Part shown: positions 10,401-17,310 of the stretch, in pieces | How the letters are laid out: each line of letters opens with the position of its first letter | Numbering within the stretch: the stretch's first letter is position 1 | DNA from: Lentisphaera marina | GTDB taxonomy: Bacteria; Verrucomicrobiota; Lentisphaeria; Lentisphaerales; Lentisphaeraceae | Assembly: GCF_028745505.1 (NCBI RefSeq) | Contig: NZ_JAQZZL010000001.1 | Location: forward strand, 2,477,818 to 2,541,817 | Direction: 5' to 3' | Length of the DNA: 64,000 bases | Program-made: the position numbers and the translations under genes | Notes under the pieces: generated by a model | Databases searched by the model: none | Told to the model about the DNA's origin: nothing | What the model saw: only the letters and a program-made list of their open reading frames with translations

Positions 10401-10621
10401 AATTCACGCTCGAGTTCACGTCCCACTTGCAGAATAGCTTCTACTTCCAACATTGCGTCCGCAAGCAATTTCTGAGCTTCATCTGAAGGAATCTCTCCAT
10501 TGGCGGTCTTCTCCTCCAGAACTTCAAGTTCAGCTAATTTTTCGCGAAGTTTTTCTTTGAGCTCAGGGCTCATCATTGGTACAGAGTTAGCCTCTTCAGG
10601 CATGGATTCATTGTCACTCAT
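7289..10621 (-). CDS. DUF1592/DUF1588-family heme protein with long charged N-terminus
   Basis: The protein has 1110 residues. Residues 1-225 are cytoplasmic-looking, Glu/Lys/Gln-rich and partly coiled-coil, ending in a very basic patch (KIKSKKKLKAP). A single membrane segment sits at 230-247. A Pro/Glu/Lys-rich linker follows, then a cytochrome c motif CVSCH at 331-335. The remaining 700 residues are the DUF1587/1592/1588/1585 series of PVC proteins, with a second CNSCH motif (NPACNSCHKRLDSLA) near residue 1000. These proteins are thought to be membrane-anchored periplasmic redox proteins of unknown reaction. It is paired with the upstream DUF1552 gene (9-bp gap), the usual PVC arrangement. 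The 225-residue cytoplasmic tail is unusual, since most relatives start with a signal peptide. Confidence 0.88.
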   Translation of the reverse strand: MSDNESMPEEANSVPMMSPELKEKLREKLAELEVLEEKTANGEIPSDEAQKLLADAMLEVEAILQVGRELEREFIAEQEAQSKIAEQAPLEQVPVEQGAQEVQSIVEPVQDKTELEDLPKLNARPLESKFGAKSQSSSAEEQIAAAKNKVKISASNESSEKTKGDSIGEREKMTKVEGSIDRDKKPKLNAVKRSSEESSARQGSPTKIKSKKKLKAPTKVPRTVNKKSFPVGALVLILLIGTGAFFSKDIIAYVKQQQADLAKKNQPKPEVKKEKPKPVIEKAQVIVEEVKEEEPEEELEEEPNFYQPQEENLFTGELSHLSFNEVLTNKCVSCHGAEGKEVEGDFNIARLMASKSLNSKYWAKIYRSIDKGEMPPPVEDEPDSVPLENEEQDLLLSSIKVMFEDLKEGVTTRVMTPYEIQNTLGDLLDVDYSQYNPVEDIHKFYSEQSFYTHQRKILSPQYISRYYMILYDMLQSFIGLRPQVDPLNQTVKFPSTLFHVRNFDTETHVRWPQYDPKWYCSLNFKDLSEKKVSKQDRYLDGNNNALVDKTLAARSLPPGKYRLTFTATRENMSMSKITEEKYGPEIVAHYEKLFEENPILNMPVRFYLEPPGTADPFAKLKHLETIDIPSDGEYGIEFEVKRRSGVAFALDAKQLIGRNRLANMIAHHRHGEETGMKEIEAARREMDMKKYDFPQINITNQKIEGPFDVVLNPLSFDEETRINDTEVREKFKYLHSFNGMKLSVIYTYMFRDLCRQKIKMEDAYRNAMIAFFMSPRFLILDSMAKTIEDKIRYASYMTHKSPPSAEFAEKYKTVIRKKDYKGLAKWIIEHDNFRRFSNAFTYQWLKLGEINNNRPDEGKFKTYYKNEIERRQRQEAEFFLLNMFRENRPILDLVQADYSFMDKSLMDFYGLYTGDLSDGGSFTKVEAKKAGRGGVLSMGAFLTATGNGVDPLPIKRAAWISENILDSPLPSPPSVDVKDFEESAGAKTLRERLEVHAQNPACNSCHKRLDSLAILMDKYDSVGKYNNHYVADTVKINDQKLSDVSQLKDYLKDYSKPMARAFAKKLISYMTGREPGVQDEVKLDLILKETQEDSYRVGDLYSEILKHYLL

Positions 10622-10630
10622 TTGACACCC

Positions 10631-11845
10631 CTAAGCTTTGAAGAGTTCAGGAATAGCCTGTTTACTGTTGCTGAAAGTAGCTTTTTCAAGCCCACTCTGC
10701 CTAAGTATACTGGTGAATAAATCACTGCTTGAATAGATATGCTCTTCACCTTTTAAGCAGGCAATAGACTCTTTATGAGCAAAACCACCCCCGAACAAAA
10801 AGGCCGGAGCTTTTTTATTTGTGTGTTTAGATGCATCGGCAAAACCACTGTGAAACAGTACAATGGTGTCGTCATACAAGCCACCCTCTTTTAATTTGTG
10901 GAGAAAGTTTTTAAGTCCCGTAAGCACACCTGTGTCAATAGTTTCCAAACCATAAATTCGCTCCGGATAACCTCCATGATGAGTATTGCCGTGGTGATCA
11001 AGTTCAACTCCAGGCAGGCCGGCATTTAAGCCCCCTGCTCCAAATTCAACTAAGGCAATTTTCGTCTGCTGTTTCTCAAGTGCATCGTAGATCAAATTAA
11101 AATTATTATGGCACGAAGGGATCGGCTGCTTTTGTTCATTTTCACCAAATATCTTCTTTAGATAAGGCTTTGTAACCTTTAGCCACTTTTCACGTTCATC
11201 TAAAACTGCCAGCTGATAATCCAAAGAAGCCCTCATATCTTCTTCCTGTATGTTACCTCGCCAGTAACGACGCAGATTTCGCGCTAGAGTTGAAAGAATA
11301 TCGCGTTCACGTCGAATATGTGCTTTTTCCAACTTGGTATCAGTGCGGGCAAACAGAGTCTCATAAAGTTCATTAGCCCCTTCAATAGGCAAAATGGGTT
11401 GTTCAAACTTATTCCAGGACATATTTGAACCGCGGTTGATACGGTTATAGATGTATTTATGACGGGTTTCCTGAATCGAACCATCGGCTAAAACCTGATC
11501 GAGACTGATCATTTTTTTATCAGGGAAATGTTGGCGATCTTCATAGGGAATGGTTGTAAAAGTTCCGCGCTGAACTTCATGACTGGCCCTGATACCTTTC
11601 TCTGATATACCATCAAAATATGTCATTTGACCTTTAAATTCAGAAAAAATTTCGGTCATGTACTTACAGCCAGCTCCATTATCCTGGAAATTTGGCGCAT
11701 AAAGACCTAAATCAAGACTCACGAGAACAACATTTTTCTTTAATTTTACGCGAGGTTCAACTTTAGTCCGCGCTGCTGAAAGCTGACTTAACGGAAGCGT
11801 CAATCCTGCTGCACTTGATGCCAGAAAAGATCTGCGATTCATCAT
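10631..11845 (-). CDS. DUF1552 secreted protein (Tat-like signal)
   Basis: The protein has 404 residues. It starts with a twin-arginine-type signal (NRRSFLASSAAGLTLPLSQL) and continues with the DUF1552 body (KNVVLVSLDLGLYAPNF, GRASHEVQRG-like segment ISEKGIRASHEVQRGT, ELDHHGNTHHGG, DDTIVLFHSGFADASKHTNKK). The family resembles the alkaline-phosphatase-like DUF1501 proteins and is nearly always encoded beside a DUF1592 heme protein, as here with a 9-bp gap. The reaction is unknown. The Tat signal suggests a folded, possibly metal-containing periplasmic protein. Confidence 0.9.
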   Translation of the reverse strand: MMNRRSFLASSAAGLTLPLSQLSAARTKVEPRVKLKKNVVLVSLDLGLYAPNFQDNGAGCKYMTEIFSEFKGQMTYFDGISEKGIRASHEVQRGTFTTIPYEDRQHFPDKKMISLDQVLADGSIQETRHKYIYNRINRGSNMSWNKFEQPILPIEGANELYETLFARTDTKLEKAHIRRERDILSTLARNLRRYWRGNIQEEDMRASLDYQLAVLDEREKWLKVTKPYLKKIFGENEQKQPIPSCHNNFNLIYDALEKQQTKIALVEFGAGGLNAGLPGVELDHHGNTHHGGYPERIYGLETIDTGVLTGLKNFLHKLKEGGLYDDTIVLFHSGFADASKHTNKKAPAFLFGGGFAHKESIACLKGEEHIYSSSDLFTSILRQSGLEKATFSNSKQAIPELFKA

Positions 11846-11943
11846 ATTAAAATCTCCAAAAATTGTTGTTTATTGATTCATACAATTGTATGAGAAGGTT
11901 CAGATCTTACAAAAAATTAAATATTCCACCCTAATTAAAATCT

Positions 11944-12474
11944 CTATAAAGCCAAACCTTTTGGCGGGATACTACCTTCGTGTTTGGATTTCACTAGCTT
12001 TATATCACTCAATCGAATCTCACCCTTATACCCCCCCAGCATAACTTGAAAAAAAGATTTGAGGTTAGAGGATTTTTTCTTCGTTACCTTGAAACAAAAC
12101 CTGTAAACTTTTTCATTCTCTTGAGGAGAAATCCTAACATGCAAGCCCCTAGGATGAACAACAGCCCCACTACCCATTTCGCCCTTTCCAACATAGAGAA
12201 TCGAGAGATTTCCCTCTCCTTTTGCTTTTATTGAAATTTGCAGTTCGTAGATCTGGCCTACTTCTAATTCTTTTTCTGTACTAAGTGTGAGATAATGTGG
12301 CTCCGCTGTGTGTTTTGTGCCCAGAGAAACAGAATTTTTTCCATACTTAACTCCAACATAATTAAACTCACTTTTTTTAGCCAAACGCCAATCTCTTTTG
12401 ACATCAAACTTTCTAAAAAGATCATCAGCCTGAAGTGAACTTATAAAACACAAAAGAAAAATAAACCTAAACAT
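11944..12474 (-). CDS. Secreted beta-sandwich protein of unknown function
   Basis: The protein has 176 residues with a signal peptide (MFRFIFLLCFISSLQA). The mature part has regularly spaced strands (YELQISIKAKGEGNLSILYVG, VYRFCFKVTKK, IRLSDIKLVK) resembling carbohydrate-binding modules of the CBM4/9/22 type, where an ADIxLxK-like strand closes the fold. No catalytic motif is visible. It lies 160 bp downstream of the small membrane protein of the rhamnose permease unit on the same strand, so a link to the rhamnose locus is possible but not shown. Confidence 0.65.
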   Translation of the reverse strand: MFRFIFLLCFISSLQADDLFRKFDVKRDWRLAKKSEFNYVGVKYGKNSVSLGTKHTAEPHYLTLSTEKELEVGQIYELQISIKAKGEGNLSILYVGKGEMGSGAVVHPRGLHVRISPQENEKVYRFCFKVTKKKSSNLKSFFQVMLGGYKGEIRLSDIKLVKSKHEGSIPPKGLAL

Positions 12475-12632
12475 AAAAAACCTTCTATTAAAACTTAATT
12501 AAAGACAAAAAATGACATATTTAATCACATAAAAAATAAATATACCATTGAAAAATAAGAGATAAATCTATAAGTGTCAATTCATGTCATTAACAAAAAC
12601 AGCCAAATATATTGGATTATGTTTCATCTTGA

Positions 12633-12824
12633 TTAATTTTCTTCTTTGGCCTTCTGTTCGTGAATTTTTTGCAGCATTGGCGAACAGACAAACCACACAA
12701 GAGTTGCTGCAAACATGAGATCTTTGAGAGCAGAAAATGAGATCACATCAAAGAGGTATAGAAATGCAGGCAGAATGGTCATAACAAGGGCTAATCGACC
12801 AAGGATAGTTAAAGCTGTTTTCAT
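12633..12824 (-). CDS. Small two-helix membrane protein coupled to permease
   Basis: The protein has 63 residues with two hydrophobic helices (about 5-28 and 33-50) and a charged tail (KIHEQKAKEEN). Its ATG overlaps the permease stop codon by one base (TAATG), so it is translated with the permease. No family was recognised. Small coupled membrane proteins often act as accessory subunits of a transporter; that is an inference from position. The coupling and the clean helix pattern argue that it is a real gene despite its size. Confidence 0.7.
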   Translation of the reverse strand: MKTALTILGRLALVMTILPAFLYLFDVISFSALKDLMFAATLVWFVCSPMLQKIHEQKAKEEN

Positions 12825-14200
12825 TAAGCGACCTCTTCTTGAGTTTTCTTACTCAATAACAAGTACAGTAAGCCACAGCCCAACCAGCACGGCAAAGGAC
12901 AATACCAGGCTGACACACCTTTAAATTGTATAAAGTAAACAGCTATACCTACAGGTATTAACCAACTAAATAGTACTGCCATATTAAAGGACGAAGCAGG
13001 ACTGGAGGCATGAAACTTTTCTACATCACCCTTCTGCCTGTAATACCAATCAAAAAACAGAATCCCGCCCATTGGCGCTAAAATCGTGCCGTAGAGGCCA
13101 ACAAAACCAAGCAACTTCCAGGCAAAAGCTGGAAAAACACCTGCGATAGTTGCAATTATGCCTGCTGCAAAAGTCACCTTAAAGCGGGAGGCCTTGGGAA
13201 CTATGGCCTGAAAGGCCAAACCAGCACGATATATTGTCGGATTAGCCGTTGTCCACCCCGCTACAATAACACAGAGTATTCCCGCTATCCCCACAACATT
13301 ATTGGCCATTGGACCTGGAACTGGATTAGTATCTTGAGTTAATTTTATTTGAACAGCCAACATAAGGGCTGCAGCTATCCAGGCCATAAAATGACCGACG
13401 TACATCCCTGCTGAAGATGCCCAACCATAAGAAACTTTTTTTGCAAAACGAAAAACGGAAAGGTCAGCCATCCCAACATGCATAGCCGCATTACAGAACC
13501 AGGCAAAAAACATCACACTCCAAAAACCCATTGTGCTTTTCCCGTCCCCTTTTTGAGCAACGAGTATGGACTCCGTCCAGACCGACTCAAGTCCTCCCCA
13601 GTTATTGACACCAAGCTGCTTGAGCGCAACCACTCCACACGCCAAAAAGACCAATACCATCCAAGGTGCTGCGACATTGGCAAATTTTGAGACCGTTTCA
13701 TAGCCCAATGCTGCAACAAAGGCTATCACCAAGCCAACAGCTACAACTAGTACAACAAAGAGTAAACTATTGGGATAGACATCTGAAAAACCGGGCATTT
13801 CTATATTGAAGGGTATACCCACAGCTGTAGCCGATACCGTAATCATTGCACCCGCAAGGAAACAAAAAAGCACGCCATTAGCGAGATTGTAAAACTTTAC
13901 CAAGCCACCGCCGGCAATCTTTTCCAGGTGATAATAAAGTGTGTATCGTACTTGTACTGCTATAGGAGCACAAAGGTAACGCCAGCTTAAAACCGCAAGT
14001 AAATTACCAATGAGTAGACCCCAAAAAATATTCTGTAGGCTCACGCCATTAAGCAGAAAAAGAGGTCCAATCATAAACTCAGTGCCGGCTGCGTGCTCAC
14101 CAGCGTACATACCCCAGAATTTATTGGCTCCCTTGAGAGATTTATCTGACACCGGCTCGCGTTCAAACTCGCCCATTTGTGTATTTTTTTCTTCCGACAT
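12824..14200 (-). CDS. NCS1-type (purine-cytosine permease-like) symporter, candidate rhamnose importer
   Basis: The protein has 458 residues with about twelve hydrophobic helices. The N-terminal segment (FEREPVSDKSLKG, FWGMYAGEHAAGTEFMIGP) matches the nucleobase:cation symporter-1 family. It sits between rhamnulokinase (91 bp upstream) and the coupled 63-residue protein, on the same strand. No other sugar transporter is present in the rhamnose locus, so rhamnose import is a reasonable guess. Known NCS1 substrates are nucleobases, hydantoins and vitamins, so this would be a new specificity. A decayed copy of its start lies at 53895-54040, next to a decayed rhamnulokinase, which supports the functional pairing. 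Confidence 0.8.
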   Translation of the reverse strand: MSEEKNTQMGEFEREPVSDKSLKGANKFWGMYAGEHAAGTEFMIGPLFLLNGVSLQNIFWGLLIGNLLAVLSWRYLCAPIAVQVRYTLYYHLEKIAGGGLVKFYNLANGVLFCFLAGAMITVSATAVGIPFNIEMPGFSDVYPNSLLFVVLVVAVGLVIAFVAALGYETVSKFANVAAPWMVLVFLACGVVALKQLGVNNWGGLESVWTESILVAQKGDGKSTMGFWSVMFFAWFCNAAMHVGMADLSVFRFAKKVSYGWASSAGMYVGHFMAWIAAALMLAVQIKLTQDTNPVPGPMANNVVGIAGILCVIVAGWTTANPTIYRAGLAFQAIVPKASRFKVTFAAGIIATIAGVFPAFAWKLLGFVGLYGTILAPMGGILFFDWYYRQKGDVEKFHASSPASSFNMAVLFSWLIPVGIAVYFIQFKGVSAWYCPLPCWLGCGLLYLLLSKKTQEEVA

Positions 14201-14291
14201 GTATTCTCCTACTAAAAATTCTTTGAGCGTTAATTGCGCAAAGAAAAATTTCTAAATCAATTAAAGACTTGCTCTATTTTTATGAATTGCT

Positions 14292-15689
14292 TTAAAAGCT
14301 CGCAATTTGCTCGCGCTTGATCAAATCAAGGGCATAAGCTTGAATTGCTGCATTGCCCAGGGAAGTGGCCTCAAATGCCCCCGTTCTTACCGGGCAATCA
14401 CATAGTGCTTGAGTGAGTTCAACGAGCAATTGATTTCGTCCGCCTCCACCGAGAATTGTTACAGCCTGAGCTTTTTGACCGGAAACTTTCTCAATCTCTC
14501 GCAGGGTATTTGCATAAGCATGCGCTAAGCCCTGCATGACTGCACGACTAACAGAGCCAGGATCATCAGGCAAATTCACTTGGCGATCAGCAAACCATTT
14601 CACAACACGGTCAGCAAAAGGGTCTTCACTTGTATGCTGATTAAAAAATACTGGATCATCTACATCCAATACTAAATCTACATCATTTGCGGACCTTGCA
14701 AGTTCTACAATTTCTGGATAATCCAAATGAGCGCTCTGCTCTTCATTCCAGGTTCTGCGACAGTTTTGAAGAACCCAAAGACCCATAATGTTTTTTAACG
14801 GACGACTACGTCCATCCCAGGCAAGCTCATTACTAAGTAAGGCTTTTTTTGCTTCTTGACTCATCAGAGGGCCATCGGAAATCATGCCCATTAGACTCCA
14901 GGTTCCTGAAGAAATAAAAACTTGGCCATCTCCTTCTGGAGTTAAGGCAGCTGCAGATGCGGTATCATGTGAGGCACAGGTTAATACTTTTACATCTGTG
15001 CTCAAACCAGTAATTTTTGCGACTTCCCCAGAAACGTTTCCTAAGATTTCTCCACTCTTTGTAAGCGGCTTATCAAAAATAGAAAGACCACCGAGTCCAA
15101 GCTTTTCAATAAGTTCATGATCCCAGCCGTGACCGGAGGGAGAAGCTATGCCAGTTGAACTGGCATTAGTCCATTCGTTAGATGCCATACCACATGTTTT
15201 CCAAGCCAGAAAATCGGGAATCATAAGCATCCAATCTGCTTTTTTTAAAGTCTCAGGACGAGCTTCATTTAAAGCTATTAATTGAAAGACTGTATTAAAA
15301 GGTAAATTGCGGATACCGGTTCTCTGCCAAATAAAGTCTTTACCATAGGCCTGTTCAATCTTCTCAGGCAGGCCATCCGTCCTAGGGTCGCGATAACACA
15401 CCGCCTCTTCAATAATATTTCCATCTTTATCTATGAGAGCAAAATCCACTGCCCAGGTATCGAAAGATATACTTTTTATTAAATCTCCATACTTATCGGC
15501 AGCTGTTTTAAAACCTTTGAGAATCCCGGCCCACAAACTCTCCATATCCCATCTCAAGTGCCCATTTTTTTCTTTGGGTTTATTTAAGAAACGGCTCATC
15601 TCCACAAGATGAATACCATCAGAAATTTCACCCGCCATCACACGGCCACTTTCAGCGCCTAAATCAACTGCTAATACTACTGCTTTCAT
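14292..15689 (-). CDS. rhaB: L-rhamnulokinase
   Basis: The protein has 465 residues of the FGGY kinase family, phosphorylating L-rhamnulose to L-rhamnulose 1-phosphate in the cytoplasm. The ATPase opening is AVDLGAESGRVM. Substrate-side segments are LRWDMESLW and SFDTWAVDFALID. The second ATP-binding domain carries CASHDTASA, FISSGTWSLMG and the ILGGGGRNQLL loop near the C-terminus. Length is typical. It is divergent from the isomerase gene across 261 bp and leads the permease unit. A fragment of a second rhaB lies at 54053-54260. Confidence 0.93.
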   Translation of the reverse strand: MKAVVLAVDLGAESGRVMAGEISDGIHLVEMSRFLNKPKEKNGHLRWDMESLWAGILKGFKTAADKYGDLIKSISFDTWAVDFALIDKDGNIIEEAVCYRDPRTDGLPEKIEQAYGKDFIWQRTGIRNLPFNTVFQLIALNEARPETLKKADWMLMIPDFLAWKTCGMASNEWTNASSTGIASPSGHGWDHELIEKLGLGGLSIFDKPLTKSGEILGNVSGEVAKITGLSTDVKVLTCASHDTASAAALTPEGDGQVFISSGTWSLMGMISDGPLMSQEAKKALLSNELAWDGRSRPLKNIMGLWVLQNCRRTWNEEQSAHLDYPEIVELARSANDVDLVLDVDDPVFFNQHTSEDPFADRVVKWFADRQVNLPDDPGSVSRAVMQGLAHAYANTLREIEKVSGQKAQAVTILGGGGRNQLLVELTQALCDCPVRTGAFEATSLGNAAIQAYALDLIKREQIASF

Positions 15690-15986
15690 AGATTATACCT
15701 TCATACAAAGTTAAAAGTCTGAGCACTCCAAAACGACTTAACTAGAGGGAGTCTACTCATAAACACAAAACAGCTTAGAGTGCTCAGACATATTTGAAAG
15801 TAAACATATTAAGATATTTTTTCAATGTATTTCAAACTCAATATCTTAACTTTTTGTTGATTTCAATCATTTTTATTAAAATAAAGTTTGAAATAAACAA
15901 ATTTTAATCTTATAGTTTATTGTTTTAAAGAAACTTTATGTACGTTTCAATTGCAAATAATTAACTCATTAAGGAGTCCCCCTATA
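15690..15986. promoter_or_regulatory. Divergent rha control region with inverted repeats
   Basis: This region carries the promoters of rhaB (minus) and rhaI (plus). A perfect 12-bp inverted pair lies at 15717-15728 (gtctgagcactc) and 15778-15789. A 10-bp pair ttaagatatt/aatatcttaa lies at 15809-15818 and 15840-15849. The near-identical boxes tttgaaagtaaaca (15793-15806) and tttgaaataaaca (15887-15899) are a direct repeat typical of DeoR-type operators. The DeoR-family gene closing the plus-strand unit is the obvious candidate to bind here. The isomerase start is set by the aaggag at 15971-15976. Confidence 0.6.
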
Positions 15987-17285
15987 ATGAAATTAAACCT
16001 CGATCGACTTAACGACGTGAACAACAAGTCAATGGACCTGCACAAGGCCGAACTCGACCTCCTCAGTCAAAAACTGGATAAAAAATGCATTAATGCAGAA
16101 GAAGTTATCAAAGACATTTCCACTCTTCAGGTGGCGACTCCTTCATGGGCCCTTGGAACTGGCGCTACCCGTTTCGGACGTTTTCCTGGTGGAGGCGAAC
16201 CCGCCACACTCGAAGAAAAAGTTGGCGATGTGGGCATTCTTAAACAACTCTCAGGTCAAACTTCATCTATTTCACTTCATATTCCTTGGGATATTCCGGA
16301 AAATGCTGAAGATATCAAAGACCTGGCTTCCAGCTATGGCCTAACTTTCGACAGCATGAATTCTAACACTTTTATGGACGATCCTCGCGGAGCGAATACT
16401 CCAAATGGACTTTCCTATAAATATGGTTCCATGTGTAATACCATCGAAGGTGTTCGCGATCAGGCGATCCAACACAATATTGATGTTATCGAATATGGTA
16501 AAAGACTTGGCTCTAATTCCTTAACTGTATGGCTAGCTGATGGTTCCAATTACCCAGGCCAGGCCAACTTCCGTCGCCAGTTCGAAAATGTTCAGGACTG
16601 TCTCCAGAAGATTTACAAAGAGATGCCTGAAGACTGGTTCATGTTCACAGAGCATAAACCTTTCGAACCAAACTTCTATTCCACTGTTAATGCAGATTGG
16701 GGCTCTAACCTCCTCCTCGCAAAAGGAACCGGTGAGCGTTGCATGTGCTTAGTTGACCTTGGCCATCACCTTCCAAATACCAATATCGAACAAGTCGTTT
16801 CTCGGGTGATTATGGAAAAGCGCCTCGCAGGTTTCCACTTCAATGATTCAAAATACAGTGACGATGACCTGACAGTTGGTTCATTAAAGCCTTATCAACT
16901 ATTCCTCATCTTCAATGAACTCGTAGAGTACCTAAAAGGCGATGAAAAACAGGAAAATGAACTCGCTTGGATGATCGATGCTTCTCATAATACAAAAGAT
17001 CCAATGGAAGACCTCTTACAATCTTTCGATGCTATTGCCCTAGCCTACGGCCAGGCTCTGACGATTCCAAGAACAGCTCTCAATGAAGCACAATTGAATA
17101 ATGATGTAGCCGGTGGCCAGGAAATTCTTCAGGATGCCTACAGAACAGACGTTCGACCGCTCGTTCGCGAGGCTCGCATGCGCCAAGGAGCTGCCTATGA
17201 TCCAGTGGCAGCATACAGAGCACTTCAGGTTCGCAAACAACTTATCGATGCACGCGGAACTCGCGTAGCAGTAACTGGACTTTAA
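15987..17285 (+). CDS. rhaI: L-rhamnose isomerase, Pseudomonas stutzeri/rhizobial type
   Basis: This enzyme converts L-rhamnose to L-rhamnulose. The start chosen is the ATG at 15987, with aaggag 10 bases upstream; a longer reading would need the TTG at 15951 with no ribosome site. This gives 432 residues, close to the roughly 430 of the family. TIM-barrel metal and substrate segments are visible: SLHIPWDIP, MFTEHKPFEPNFYST, CLVDLGHHLPNTN, AGFHFNDSKYSDDDLTVG. It is followed after 25 bp by the aldolase-dehydrogenase gene, so the pathway runs isomerase, kinase, aldolase from a shared promoter region. Confidence 0.92.
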   Translation: MKLNLDRLNDVNNKSMDLHKAELDLLSQKLDKKCINAEEVIKDISTLQVATPSWALGTGATRFGRFPGGGEPATLEEKVGDVGILKQLSGQTSSISLHIPWDIPENAEDIKDLASSYGLTFDSMNSNTFMDDPRGANTPNGLSYKYGSMCNTIEGVRDQAIQHNIDVIEYGKRLGSNSLTVWLADGSNYPGQANFRRQFENVQDCLQKIYKEMPEDWFMFTEHKPFEPNFYSTVNADWGSNLLLAKGTGERCMCLVDLGHHLPNTNIEQVVSRVIMEKRLAGFHFNDSKYSDDDLTVGSLKPYQLFLIFNELVEYLKGDEKQENELAWMIDASHNTKDPMEDLLQSFDAIALAYGQALTIPRTALNEAQLNNDVAGGQEILQDAYRTDVRPLVREARMRQGAAYDPVAAYRALQVRKQLIDARGTRVAVTGL

Positions 17286-17310
17286 TTCTTCTCAAAAAAG
17301 GAAAACTAAA

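Noticed and set aside
15951..15986. Longer rhamnose isomerase from a TTG
   Set aside because: The ATG at 15987 has a good ribosome site, matches family length, and the extra twelve residues overlap that site.
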